NCBI GenBank assembly: GCA_964526695.1 | Contig: CAZGJA010000080.1 | Location: forward strand, 14,207 to 78,206 | Length of the DNA: 64,000 bases | Direction: 5' to 3' | Source of the DNA: JABWBH01 sp964526695 | GTDB lineage: Bacteria; Planctomycetota; Phycisphaerae; UBA1845 | Shown: one piece after another, positions 24,560 through 33,745 of the stretch | Layout: every line of letters starts with the position of its first letter | How positions within the stretch are numbered: the first letter of the stretch is position 1 | The notes under the pieces: generated by a model | Seen by the model: the letters and a program-made list of their open reading frames with translations, nothing else | The model's database searches: none | What the model was told of the DNA's origin: nothing | Program-made: the position numbers and the translations under genes

Positions 24560-25192
24560 GTGTACGCCAACCCCGTCTTGCACACCGACCCGACGCCGCA
24601 CGCTGACTTGTTTCCGCAAGGGAGCCTGCTCCTTCAAATCACGGCCTTGCCGCGCACTGCCCTGCTCCTGCAAGTTCAGGACACCAGTCCGGGCAACATG
24701 CTGCGCGTGCTGATGCTCATCGCGTTTCTGGCGGCGTTGCTGATTATTCTCGTCATCGGCGCGGCCATGCTGATGCGCTGGGGCCGGCGCATGTCGCAAA
24801 GCCCGCGCCGCCGTGCGCAGTCCGCGACGGACACCACCGACGTGTGGTCGATGCACACTGTTCCGGGCTTCGCGGACTCGGGCGGCGGTCATGCAGGCGG
24901 GCGGCACGGGCAACACGAACGCGATGCCCATGGCGCGGGCGGAGCCGGGACAGGGGATCCCGCCCACCGGCAGGACGTTTCACCGGACGACCGAGGCTTC
25001 GACACTCACCACCCTGACGCGGGGCCGCTCGACCACGGCGGCAGTGGGGATGGCGGGGGAGGCGGCTCCGACGGCGGCGGGTTCTTTGGCGGCGGCTTCG
25101 ACGGCGGCGGCGGAGACGCGGGCGGCGGAGCAGACGCAGGCGGCGGTGGTGATTGTGGTGGGGGCGGAGATGGAGGGGGGGGCGGAGATTGA
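24560..25192 (+). CDS. single-pass membrane protein with Gly/Asp-rich tail
   Basis: A 210-residue protein from GTG 24560, with AAAGGA 8 nt upstream and 18 bp after the dnaJ-like stop. One membrane span lies at about residues 47-71 (LRVLMLIAFLAALLIILVIG), followed by basic RWGRRMSQSPRRR. The last 60 residues are GGG(G)D/GGGF repeats ending CGGGGDGGGGGD, the style seen in exported or membrane proteins of the TPM/YgcG group, but no TPM domain is seen. The next frame starts within its final codon (TTGA), suggesting coupled translation. Function unknown. Confidence 0.65.
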   Translation: MYANPVLHTDPTPHADLFPQGSLLLQITALPRTALLLQVQDTSPGNMLRVLMLIAFLAALLIILVIGAAMLMRWGRRMSQSPRRRAQSATDTTDVWSMHTVPGFADSGGGHAGGRHGQHERDAHGAGGAGTGDPAHRQDVSPDDRGFDTHHPDAGPLDHGGSGDGGGGGSDGGGFFGGGFDGGGGDAGGGADAGGGGDCGGGGDGGGGGD

Positions 25193-26484
25193 GCCGCGCC
25201 CGGCAGCAGACCCGAAGCGCCGCCTCCGCGGACTCGCGCGGCAGGGCGGCCATCGCGCTGGCGTGCGCCGCTGTCGTTCTTGCTCTGCTCGGGTACAGCG
25301 TGATTGCCCAACGCCGGTCGCAGCTTCTCGCCCGCCGGGTGCACGCGCTGGAAAGCGAACTGGCGCAGTTGCGGACGGCTGCGGCGAACCCGCGTGATGC
25401 CGTCAGCCAGACAGATGTGCCGGATACAGTTGAGTCTGGCGCCGGATCGGCGAAGGAGCCGACTCCGTCGCAGCCGGAAGGCGACGCGCGGCCTCAACCG
25501 CCGGAATCCCCCGCGACGGATGCAGCCGATTTGCTGGCCGAACTCCAGCAGGCCCGGCAGGCGTTTGAGCGGGAACCTGATTCCGCAGCGCGGACGTTGC
25601 TGCTGCGTCGCTTGGCCGACTTGGATGCCGCTTATCAGCAGCACTCACCGGACCAGCCTGCCCTGACCGAAGCCGCTTTGGATTCGGCGGTGGCCTTGCG
25701 AGACCCGGAGGCGGCGCTGACGTGGCTGGAGCGAAAACTCGCGGACGCTGCGTCGCTCGACGCCGCGCGGCTCTCTCCAGCGGTGGTCTTGGCCCTCAAG
25801 GCCGGGGACGCGGCTCGCTGCACCGCCGCATTCACCCTTGCCACCCAGCGAACCGGGAACGACCCCGCCATCCTGCTGTGCGATGCGGCGCTTCAATGGA
25901 ACCAAACCCGCCGCAGCGAGGCCTACGCGGCGCTGACGACCTGCGCCGAAGCCCTCGCGGAGACCCCGCGCGCCGGGCTGGACCTCGCGCTCTCCATCGC
26001 GCCGGGCGACCCGCGATACCCGGCGGCGCGCAGGCTTCTGGCCATGCTCCTCCATGCCGGCGGTCGACCGGCTGAAGCGGTCAAGGTGTGGAAGGAAGCG
26101 GTCAACGCCGAGCCTTCCGACGCCATCGGCTTCGACCGCCTCGGCGTGGCGCTGCTCGACGTTCTAGAGGATGCCGCCGCACGGGCCGCGTTCCAGTCCG
26201 CGTTAGCGCTCGATCCCCCGGCGCCGGACGCCCGTTACCATCTGGGCGTGGCCGAAACGAACCTCGATCATCTAGAAGCGGCGCTGGCAGCCTTCGACGA
26301 GGCCGTGCGCGAGAACTCGCGCCCGGCGGAGTCGCGGCTGGGGCGAGCGGTGTGCTTCGCGCGGCTCGGGCGAATGGCGGATGCGGAGCAGGAGCTGACC
26401 CGCGCGCTGGCGCTGGATGCCGCGCTGATGGACGTCGCCGCCGAGGTTCCCGCCTTCGCGGGCATCCTGGAGGGACGCGAATGA
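25189..26484 (+). CDS. membrane-anchored TPR protein
   Basis: A 431-residue protein if it starts at TTG 25189, which overlaps the previous stop. An N-terminal membrane anchor (AAIALACAAVVLALLGYSVI) is followed by a coiled-coil-like RRVHALESELAQLR, a Glu/Pro-rich linker, then TPR units (such as DAIGFDRLGVALLDVLED, RYHLGVAETNLDHLEAALAA, FARLGRMADAEQELTRALAL). It ends with ATGA overlapping the next gene. Expected to be an envelope scaffold. An earlier GTG at 25153 would read through the Gly-tail region of the previous gene and is unlikely. Confidence 0.75.
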   Translation: MSRARQQTRSAASADSRGRAAIALACAAVVLALLGYSVIAQRRSQLLARRVHALESELAQLRTAAANPRDAVSQTDVPDTVESGAGSAKEPTPSQPEGDARPQPPESPATDAADLLAELQQARQAFEREPDSAARTLLLRRLADLDAAYQQHSPDQPALTEAALDSAVALRDPEAALTWLERKLADAASLDAARLSPAVVLALKAGDAARCTAAFTLATQRTGNDPAILLCDAALQWNQTRRSEAYAALTTCAEALAETPRAGLDLALSIAPGDPRYPAARRLLAMLLHAGGRPAEAVKVWKEAVNAEPSDAIGFDRLGVALLDVLEDAAARAAFQSALALDPPAPDARYHLGVAETNLDHLEAALAAFDEAVRENSRPAESRLGRAVCFARLGRMADAEQELTRALALDAALMDVAAEVPAFAGILEGRE

Positions 26485-27242
26485 ACCCCGAAGGTCGCGT
26501 GGCGCTCGTGACCGGCGGCGCCCGCCGCGTGGGTCGAGCCATTGCCTTGGAGCTTTCGCGGGCGGGGTGCGATGTCGCCCTGCATTATTCCACCTCAGAG
26601 GTGGATGCCGGACAGACGGCGTCGGACATCCGGGCGCTGGGTCGGCGGTGCGAGACCTTCCGTATGGACTTTCTCCACGGCTTCGACCCAAAGGCGTTGG
26701 TGGACGATGTGGCCGTGAAAATGGGTAGCTTGGACATTCTGGTCAATAACGCCGCCGTCTTCGAGTCTGATGGTCCGGGCGATGCCCACTCATTCACAGA
26801 GGATGCGTGGGACACGGCCGCATGCGAGAGGATCTTCCGCGTCAACGCCTTTGCGCCGGCGGCTCTGTGTGGCGCGGCGGCGGCGGCGATGCGTACCCGA
26901 GGACGGGGCAAGATCATCAACATCTGCGACATCTGCACGGAGCGGCCTTGGGTTAACTACTTGGCGTATGGCGCATCGAAAGCTGCGCTGGCGTGCCTGA
27001 CGCGGGCTCTGGCGAGGTCGCTGGCGCCGCAGATCCAGGTGAACGGCGTGGCTCCGGGAATCGCCGAATTCCCCGAAGAGTTCGATCAAAGTCAGCGGGA
27101 AGTTCTCATGAGGCGAGTGCCGATGCAGCGGGCGGGCAGCCCTGAAGACATCGCCAAGACGGTGCGGTTCCTCGTGGAGGGTCCGGACTACATCACCGGC
27201 CAGATCATCGCGGTGGACGGAGGGCGCAGCGTTGCTTGGTAG
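26481..27242 (+). CDS. short-chain dehydrogenase, pteridine reductase (PTR1/FolM)-like
   Basis: A 253-residue Rossmann-fold oxidoreductase overlapping the previous gene by ATGA, with GGAGGG before the ATG. The cofactor motif is TGGARRVGRA, the TGxxxRxG form of pteridine reductases, where FabG-type enzymes have TGxxxGIG. HYSTS follows the second strand, as HYHRS does in PTR1. NNAA (residues about 88-91) and the catalytic Tyr and Lys in YGASKAAL are present, and VDGGRS closes the chain. It would reduce dihydrobiopterin- or dihydrofolate-like pterins with NADPH. The PTPS-family gene at 1140 makes a pterin role attractive. A generic FabG-like SDR is the alternative. Confidence 0.85.
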   Translation: MNPEGRVALVTGGARRVGRAIALELSRAGCDVALHYSTSEVDAGQTASDIRALGRRCETFRMDFLHGFDPKALVDDVAVKMGSLDILVNNAAVFESDGPGDAHSFTEDAWDTAACERIFRVNAFAPAALCGAAAAAMRTRGRGKIINICDICTERPWVNYLAYGASKAALACLTRALARSLAPQIQVNGVAPGIAEFPEEFDQSQREVLMRRVPMQRAGSPEDIAKTVRFLVEGPDYITGQIIAVDGGRSVAW

Positions 27243-27307
27243 GGCGGGCTATGCCCGCCTTGGGTGTTCATGCCTCTTGCGCGAGAAGGCGGGCGTAGGC
27301 TGCCCTA
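27240..27307. repeat. TAGGGCGGGC palindromic repeat overlapping the SDR stop codon
   Basis: TAGGGCGGGCTATGCCCGCC TT (27240-27261) is inverted at AAGGCGGGCGTAGGCTGCCC TA (27286-27307). The first three bases are the stop codon of the SDR gene. It may act as the transcript end. The remaining gap to 27584 shows no gene. Confidence 0.7.
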
Positions 27308-27584
27308 CGGCGGACGGGAGCATGGACGTTTGCGCGAAGCGCCTCAGGGGCGAAGCGAGCTTGGTTTATTCAGACGTTTGCAGCGCAGCGGTCGGGCGAT
27401 CGGGTTGAAGTCCCGGTCTGGGTTTGTCACAATATCGTTTCTCGGCGCTTCGAGAAGGAGGTCCGCGGGACAGGGGTGAACTGCGGATTTCCGGCAAGCG
27501 TCGTCAGGGACGGGGGCGCTGCAGGCTCCGGCTCAGGGAACCTGCGGCGAGAACGGGCATCATCGATTGGGGGACATCAGCATC

Positions 27585-28742
27585 GTGTCGGACATTCTGG
27601 AAAACGAAATCGAAGCGTTGGATCGACCGATTCCCGCGGAGCCGAAAAAACCGCCCAGAATCAACAAGTACTTTCAGGCCGTTCACGACCTCAACGCCTC
27701 CGACCTTCACCTAAAGGCCGGCTCGCCGGCGAAGATCCGCGTCAAGGGCGACATCCGCAACATCAACCCGGATGTCCTGCCGAACGAGAAGATCGAGGCC
27801 ATGATCTTCGAGATCATGACGCCGTCGCAGCGCGAGCGCTACGCGGAAAAAGGCTCGATGGACTTCGCGTATCAGCTCACGGACAAGGTCCGCTACCGCA
27901 TCAACGTCTTCCGCCAGCGCGGCAAGTCGTCGGTGGCGGCGCGGCGCATCAACGACAGGATCCTCAACTACAGCCAACTCCACTTGCCGCAGTCGCTGGA
28001 GAAGATCGCAGACCTCCACCAGGGGCTGGTCATCCTCGCGGGCATCACGGGGTCCGGCAAGACGACCACCATTGCGGCGATGCTCCAGCAGATCAACGAG
28101 AATCGCGCCTGCCACATCGTCACCATCGAAGACCCCATCGAGTTTCTCTACGAGGACAAGAAGGCGTTCATCAACCAGCGCGAGATCGGCATCGACGTCC
28201 AGAGCTTCCCCGACGCGCTGAAGTACCTCATGCGCGAAGACCCGGACGTCGTGCTCATCGGCGAGATGCGCGACCGCGAGACGTTCGAGGCGGCGCTCAA
28301 CGCGGCGGAAACGGGCCACCTGGTCTTCTGCACCATCCACGCCTCGAGCGCCCCGAGCACCATCGCCCGCATTCTCGACCTCTTCGAGGAGGGCGAGCGC
28401 GACCTGATCCGTCTGTCGCTGGTCTTCAACCTTCAGGCGATCATGTGTCTGAAGCTGCTGCCGGGTCTGCGGCCGGACGTGCCGCGGCTTCCGGCCTGCG
28501 AACTCATGCTCGCCAATAGCATGATCCGCAAGCTCATCGAGGAAAAGCGCGATCACGAGATTCACGCGGTCATGCGGGCCTCCTACCACGAGGGGATGCT
28601 CGACTTCACCGAGTCGCTGAGGCTGATGGTGGAAAACGAGTTTATTTCCGTGAAGACGGCGTACGCGGCGGCCCCGAACCCGGACGAGCTGAAGATGCGG
28701 CTGAAGGGCATCAAGGTCAGCGGCGGCGGCATCATCGGCTGA
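27585..28742 (+). CDS. pilT: PilT-type twitching motility ATPase
   Basis: A 385-residue hexameric ATPase. GTG 27585 (VSDILENEIEAL) has GGGGGA about 10 nt upstream; TTG 27567 is the other option. The N-terminal PAS-like domain includes NASDLHLKAGSPAKIRVKG. Walker A is GITGSGKTTT, the Asp box TIEDPIEFLYED with FINQREIG, Walker B DPDVVLIGEMRDRETFEAAL, and the His box GHLVFCTIHAS. The arginine-rich sensor and a C-terminal AIMC-like motif (LQAIMCLKLLPG) are present. It drives pilus retraction. A long, variable N-terminal lead (about 20 residues) and a C-terminal Gly-rich end are unusual but not disruptive. Confidence 0.93.
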   Translation: MSDILENEIEALDRPIPAEPKKPPRINKYFQAVHDLNASDLHLKAGSPAKIRVKGDIRNINPDVLPNEKIEAMIFEIMTPSQRERYAEKGSMDFAYQLTDKVRYRINVFRQRGKSSVAARRINDRILNYSQLHLPQSLEKIADLHQGLVILAGITGSGKTTTIAAMLQQINENRACHIVTIEDPIEFLYEDKKAFINQREIGIDVQSFPDALKYLMREDPDVVLIGEMRDRETFEAALNAAETGHLVFCTIHASSAPSTIARILDLFEEGERDLIRLSLVFNLQAIMCLKLLPGLRPDVPRLPACELMLANSMIRKLIEEKRDHEIHAVMRASYHEGMLDFTESLRLMVENEFISVKTAYAAAPNPDELKMRLKGIKVSGGGIIG

Positions 28743-28823
28743 CGGTGGCGAGGCGAGGGGCGGTCGGAATGCGGGCGCGAACCGCCCGGGCGGCATGAAC
28801 CGGCTGGGTGGCTTGAACCCGCC

Positions 28824-28923
28824 GGGTGGCACGGATCCGCAGCAGCGGACCCGTGAGGCGCAGGAAGGAGCATCCAATCTGCCCACTTCCACGGCCTAGC
28901 GAGTACGCCAGACCGTGCCACCC
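28824..28923. repeat. 100-bp bipartite palindromic repeat, inverted full copy
   Basis: Starts GGGTGGCACGGATCCGC with hairpin 2 (GGATCCGC-AGCA-GCGGACCC), ends with hairpin 1 (28889-28920) and CCGTGCCACCC. Opposite orientation to the 23.2-kb copy. It fills much of the 28743-29155 gap. Confidence 0.8.
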
Positions 28924-29155
28924 GGGCGCGAGACTGGAATGCCGTTGTCCAGCAGGAGTTCCTGATCCACGGGCGGTGGGCTGGCGTTTTCCCGCCGGTC
29001 GTGGATGATGCCCAGCGCGGTCGGTTGCGGCCTGGGGCACGTGCCTTGCAGGCGGACCGGGGAGCAGGCGCCTCCCAGCCGCGACGTTTTTCACGGGATT
29101 CCTCCAATCCTTGGATGACCCCCGCCGGCTTGGGGTGGGACGGATCGGATCGGAT

Positions 29156-30823
29156 ATGCAATCGAGCTTCTTTCCACTGATTCTCGGCACGATCTACGTC
29201 AACTTCTTCAAGATCGGCGTCGTCGTGCTGGCGACGCTCGGCTGGGCGGCCGTCACCGCGTGGGTGGACCGCGACACCGACGTGGTCAAGACCAAGCGCG
29301 AGCAGTGGAACATCATCGTCATTGCCGGCGGCGCGGTGGGCTTTGCCATGCTCCTCTTCGCGCCGTGGAAGGGGCCTCTCTACTTCGTCGCGCTGGGGCT
29401 GTTCCTCCTGCTGGCCGGCGGATCGCAGCTTATCTACGTCCTCCACCGCAACAACCGAGTCGTTCCCAAGGCCAAGGTGCTCACCGTTGATCACTTCAAG
29501 CGCCTGCTGGCCGGCAGCGAGAAGAAGAACAAGGGCGGCGACTCCAAGGGCATGCAGGTTCGCCTCCTCAACGCCGAGGGCAAGCCGGTGAATCCCTCCG
29601 ACGAAGATCCCGATGACGTCGCCGACTACGACCTCACGCAAGGCTTCCTGTACGACCTTCTCTGGCGACGCGTCTCCGACGTGGACCTCGTCCGCAACAA
29701 CGACCGCTACCGCATGGTTACGCGCGTGGACGGCATGGCCAGCGAACGGGCGGACGGCCTGCCGCTGGACGACGGCGACCGCATCGTGCGCTACCTCAAG
29801 GGCGTGGCCGGGCTGAACGTGGAAGAGCGGCGCAAGCCTCAGACGGGCAGTGTCCGAGCCGCGTTGCTGACGAAGGAGGGTTCGCCGGGCGAGATGGAGG
29901 TTCACACCTCCGGCTCCACGGCCGGAGAGCGCATGCGGCTGCGAACGCTGTCCGGCATGGAATTGCTGAAGCTGCCGGACGTCGGCTTGGCGCCGCAGCG
30001 GATCGAGAAGCTCAAGGCGTTGATCGAGCAGAGGCACGGCATGATTCTCATCAGCGGTCCTCGCGGCAGCGGCGTGACCACGACCCTCTACGCCGTGCTG
30101 CGGGCGCACGACGCGTTCCTCAACAACATTCACACGATGGAGCGCCAGCCGCTTTCCACGCTCGACAACATCACTCAGAACAAGCACGATCGCTCCACCA
30201 CCGACGTGTCGTACGCCCGCATGTTGCAGACCGTGCTGCGCCGCGAGCCGGACATCGTTGCCGTCGGCGAGTGCGAGGACCGCGAGACGGCGCAGATCGC
30301 CTCTCGCGCGACGGAGGAGCGCAAGATCTACATGGCGATCGAGGGCGGCGACGCCTTCGAGGCCCTGACGCGCTACCTCCAATTCGTGGAGGATCCGCGG
30401 CTCGCCGCCCGCGCCCTGCTGGGCGTCACCAGCCAGCGGCTGCTGCGCAGGCTGTGCACGTCCTGCCGCGAGGCCTTCCGCCCCGACGCCGCCAAGCTCA
30501 AGAAGCTCAACCTTCCCGCGGACAAGATCGAGCGGTTCTTCCGCCCGCCCACGGAGCCGATCCTCGACAAGAAGGGCAACGAGATCATCTGCGAGAACTG
30601 CCAGGGGACCGGCTATCACGGTCGCACGGCCATCGTCGAGCTGCTCATCGTTGACGATGCCATCAAGGCGCTCATCGCGGAAGGCGCCTCGGCGGACAAG
30701 CTCAAGGCCGCCGCGCGACGCAACAAGATGTACCTGCTGCAGGAAGAAGGGCTGTTCAAGGTGATCGAAGGGGTCACGAGTCTCAACGAGGTGCAGCGCG
30801 TGCTGACGCCGTCGGGGAAGTAG
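29156..30823 (+). CDS. membrane-anchored GspE-like protein with degenerate ATPase motifs
   Basis: A 555-residue protein. Unlike normal GspE it opens with membrane spans (FFPLILGTIYVNFFKIGVVV, then IVIAGGAVGFAMLLFAPW and LYFVALGLFLLLAGGSQLIY). A GspE-like core follows: residues 301-310 read GPRGSGVTTT, so Val307 replaces the Walker A Lys; the Asp-box region is TMERQPLST instead of TxEDPxE; Walker B is EPDIVAVGECED; the His box is lost (RKIYMAIEGGD). The CTSC...CENC zinc site and GTGYHGRTAIVELL remain. It therefore looks like a non-hydrolysing paralogue. It lies in tandem with a CvpA-like gene 14 bp downstream and 413 bp after pilT. Confidence 0.88.
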   Translation: MQSSFFPLILGTIYVNFFKIGVVVLATLGWAAVTAWVDRDTDVVKTKREQWNIIVIAGGAVGFAMLLFAPWKGPLYFVALGLFLLLAGGSQLIYVLHRNNRVVPKAKVLTVDHFKRLLAGSEKKNKGGDSKGMQVRLLNAEGKPVNPSDEDPDDVADYDLTQGFLYDLLWRRVSDVDLVRNNDRYRMVTRVDGMASERADGLPLDDGDRIVRYLKGVAGLNVEERRKPQTGSVRAALLTKEGSPGEMEVHTSGSTAGERMRLRTLSGMELLKLPDVGLAPQRIEKLKALIEQRHGMILISGPRGSGVTTTLYAVLRAHDAFLNNIHTMERQPLSTLDNITQNKHDRSTTDVSYARMLQTVLRREPDIVAVGECEDRETAQIASRATEERKIYMAIEGGDAFEALTRYLQFVEDPRLAARALLGVTSQRLLRRLCTSCREAFRPDAAKLKKLNLPADKIERFFRPPTEPILDKKGNEIICENCQGTGYHGRTAIVELLIVDDAIKALIAEGASADKLKAAARRNKMYLLQEEGLFKVIEGVTSLNEVQRVLTPSGK

Positions 30824-30837
30824 GGGAGAGCCAGACC

Positions 30838-32688
30838 ATGCTGTTTTCCATCCTGATGGTGGTGTTCCTGTTCGCCGTGACGTTTTTTCAGGCGATGCAC
30901 GGCTTCTACAGCTCGCTGATCATGATGGTGCTGACGCTGTGCTGCGCGGCGCTGGCGGTCGGCACGTTCGAGTGGGTGGCGCTCAACTGGACCGTGCAGC
31001 TTTGGCCGGACTACGCCTATTCCCTGGCGCTGGCCGGGGCGTTCGCCCTGCCGCTCGCCGTGCTGCGGGCGGTGTTTGATTCGTTGATTCGGCGCTCGAC
31101 GCTGCTGCCGACGTGGCTGGAGCGCGGCGGCGGCGGCCTGTGCGGGCTGATCACCGGGCTGATCGCCACCGGCGTGCTCGGGCTGAGCATCACCTCGTTG
31201 CCGTGGGACCGCGGGAGCTTCCTGACCTTCGCCCGCATCGACTACGAAGAACCCGACCTCGTGGACCCGGAATCCAACGTGAATCCGGTGGTGCGCGATC
31301 CGCAGGTGAACCACAACCTGATCTTCACTCCCGACCGCGCCATGATTGCCCTCGGCGGCTACCTCTCGGACAACCTCTTCAGCGTGCCCGACGCCAACTT
31401 CCGCGCTGAGCACCCCGACGTGGTCAAGTCCCTCGGTTGGGTCAACGCCGTGCCGATGGAGATGCAGCGCTTCGCTCCGCCCGGCTCCGTCTCCGTCGTG
31501 GAAGGCAGCACGCGAAAGGTTGATCATGTCTTCCATTACACCAAGGACTGGATTCCATCCGATCAGGACAAGCCCGTCGATCCCGGCAGCGGCAACGAGT
31601 TCTGGGCTGTGCGCCTGAAACTTTCGCCGCAGGCGAAGGGCAAGTATGCCTCCCACGCCTACACGCCGCGGCAGGTGCGCCTGGTGGGTCGCCGTCGCCC
31701 CGGCGGAGATCTGGAGCCGGTGTTCCCCATCGCCGTCGAAGGCCCGGACAAGCAGGGGCGGCACATGAACGCCGTGAAGTTCCGCTATGGCGACTGGCCC
31801 GTCGTGGACCTCGCCCTTTCTCCGCCCGAATCCGCCGATGAACTCGAGTTCGTGTACGAGATTCCCAAGGGGTTCCGCGCGGAGTACGTGGAGTACAAGC
31901 TCGGCGCGCGGGCGGACGTGTCCTTTGTCGCCGGCGAAACGCCGTCCAGTCCGGTCGGCGCGAGCGGCAGCGCCAGACCCGCGGGAGAACCGGGCGGCAC
32001 GCAGAGCGCGGACGCGACTCAGCCTTCCGGGGGTTCCAACCCCGCGCCCTCTTCCGGCGGCGCGCCGCCTTCGAAGGATGGCACGGTCCCCAGCGTGGGC
32101 CAGGGCGGAAACGTCCGCGCCGTCACGACGCGCGCGGGGCGATCCGGCTTCGGCGATTCCGCTCCCTTCGCCCTGAAGAAGTACACCACGCTCAAGGACA
32201 CGCAGATCCAGGGCGCGACGCTTAAGCAGGGGCACCTCGTCGGGTACGCCGACGAGCAGCAGAGCGCTTCCGGCGAGGCCGTCTCTGTCTTCGAAGTCCC
32301 GCCGGAGAAGCGGCTCCTGCAACTGAACGTCATGAGCGTGAAAGCCGGCAGCCTCTACGGCAAGGCCATGCGTTTCGCCGTGGGAACCGTGCAGAACTAC
32401 ACCGTGCTCGACGACCGCGGGCAGCGCATCCCGTTCTGCGGCAAGGCCGCGGCGTCAATCGTCGGCGACCGCGAGGTCATCGAGATCCAATACTTCCCCG
32501 AGCAGGTCGGCTCGATCGGCGGCGTGGGCGCGTTCCAGGCGATCAAGGAAAGCCAGCTCGACAAGGACGACCAGCTCGTGCTGTTCTTCCTCGTGGACCC
32601 CGGCGTGAAGATCGTCGAGTTCAGCACCGGCGGACAAGCCAACCGCGCCGACGACCTCCGCGGCGAAGGGCTGGCGGCGCCGCAGTAA
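30838..32688 (+). CDS. CvpA-like membrane protein with large extracytoplasmic region
   Basis: A 616-residue protein whose first 140 residues hold about four membrane spans (MLFSILMVVFLFAVTFFQAM, then MMVLTLCCAALAVGTFEWVA and LCGLITGLIATGVLGLSI), resembling the CvpA family. The remaining 475 residues are hydrophilic and beta-rich, with paired segments such as WAVRLKLSPQAKGKYASHAY and LELVYE-like strands. An Ala/Gly/Pro/Ser linker (about residues 370-430) divides two such domains. The 14-bp gap to the pseudo-GspE gene implies one transcript. Function unknown. The pair may form a membrane complex. Confidence 0.75.
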   Translation: MLFSILMVVFLFAVTFFQAMHGFYSSLIMMVLTLCCAALAVGTFEWVALNWTVQLWPDYAYSLALAGAFALPLAVLRAVFDSLIRRSTLLPTWLERGGGGLCGLITGLIATGVLGLSITSLPWDRGSFLTFARIDYEEPDLVDPESNVNPVVRDPQVNHNLIFTPDRAMIALGGYLSDNLFSVPDANFRAEHPDVVKSLGWVNAVPMEMQRFAPPGSVSVVEGSTRKVDHVFHYTKDWIPSDQDKPVDPGSGNEFWAVRLKLSPQAKGKYASHAYTPRQVRLVGRRRPGGDLEPVFPIAVEGPDKQGRHMNAVKFRYGDWPVVDLALSPPESADELEFVYEIPKGFRAEYVEYKLGARADVSFVAGETPSSPVGASGSARPAGEPGGTQSADATQPSGGSNPAPSSGGAPPSKDGTVPSVGQGGNVRAVTTRAGRSGFGDSAPFALKKYTTLKDTQIQGATLKQGHLVGYADEQQSASGEAVSVFEVPPEKRLLQLNVMSVKAGSLYGKAMRFAVGTVQNYTVLDDRGQRIPFCGKAAASIVGDREVIEIQYFPEQVGSIGGVGAFQAIKESQLDKDDQLVLFFLVDPGVKIVEFSTGGQANRADDLRGEGLAAPQ

Positions 32689-33154
32689 TCCACCTCCCGC
32701 GCACCCCGGCAAAACCCCGCGCCGGCTGGAATGGGCACACGCCGGGGGGGCACGGGTCCGCGCCGGACGCATGGGGCCGCCGCAGCGAAGCGGTGCGGCG
32801 GCGCACAGAGGCGCCCGATCCTCCACCACCGCAGCCCGGCAATGACGCTCGTCCCCGCGACCGCCGCCGAGGTTGGCAGGCGGTTTTCGCGTCGCCACAA
32901 ACACTGAAAGTTTTTCTTGACTCCAGTTTCTGTATCGGTAGCCTGATAATGCAGTTCGGCAACCGGCCGCTGCGGCGAGCGCAGGATTCAGTGCGGCTGG
33001 TTTCGCCCTGAAGGGGTCTGGCGCCCAAGCAGGCGGCATGGCGTCGAGCCGATAGCCCAGGCATGCTCTGTATGCAGAGGCTGGCCCCTTGGCCGGCTTG
33101 TGTGAGATCGGATCCCTTGAATCTCTGAAGGCTTCAAAACAGGAGACCCGCAGG
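32689..33154. other. 466-bp gene-free stretch
   Basis: Contains a partial repeat end (GGGGGGGCACGGGTCCGCGC C near 32745). A TTGACT box at about 32917 (weak -35) lies ahead of AT-rich DNA (TGATAATGC), but spacing to a -10 is poor. No gene is seen. It presumably carries the promoter for 33155. Confidence 0.35.
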
Positions 33155-33598
33155 ATGAGCATTACGATCGTCCACCTGAGGCGCGCAATTTCATTGGTCG
33201 TCCTGACGATCAGCAGTGCCATGCTGCTCGGCGCATCGGCCCGGGACACCGGCGGAACCTGCGGAACCATGCTCCAGCAGGCCTGTACCGGACCCGAAAG
33301 AACCTGCGGCTGCTCGACGGCCAGTGCGATTGCCAGGTGCCGGCCGCGAGAGGAAACCGTCTTTCAGGTCCGCACCACGAACATCTCCTTGCCGGGCACC
33401 ATCTGCTGGACCGGACCCACAACGGAGATTTGCCAATACTATCGCACCTGCACCGTTAACCGGGATCCCTGTCGCGTGTTCGTGCCGACCGACTGTCCTC
33501 AACCGACGGGCGATCCCGTTCCCGAGCAAGTCGCGTGTTACACGTCCGTGGGGCAGTGCTGCCAGGGGCCTTGCGCGAACAACTCGGGTTGCCAGTAA
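33155..33598 (+). CDS. secreted cysteine-rich protein
   Basis: A 147-residue protein with AGGAG 9 nt before ATG 33155 and a signal peptide (LRRAISLVVLTISSAMLLGA). The mature 115 residues contain 15 Cys, in clusters such as ERTCGCSTASAIARC, CRVFVPTDC and GQCCQGPCANNSGC. That density implies a disulfide-stabilised extracytoplasmic protein, and a DsbD is encoded in the window. No family is recognised. The next gene, 147 bp downstream in the same direction, is also exported. Confidence 0.75.
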   Translation: MSITIVHLRRAISLVVLTISSAMLLGASARDTGGTCGTMLQQACTGPERTCGCSTASAIARCRPREETVFQVRTTNISLPGTICWTGPTTEICQYYRTCTVNRDPCRVFVPTDCPQPTGDPVPEQVACYTSVGQCCQGPCANNSGCQ

Positions 33599-33745
33599 CG
33601 CCACGCCGCCCCGGCTGCGATCCGGGGGGCCCGACTCCGAGTCCATGCTGAAACCCCAAGGGTGGAATCCACGGGCGGGGTGCGGTCGGACGGGCTTGCC
33701 GCGCCGACCTCATTTCGCGCACCCTGCCGCCCTGAGGAGATCGTC

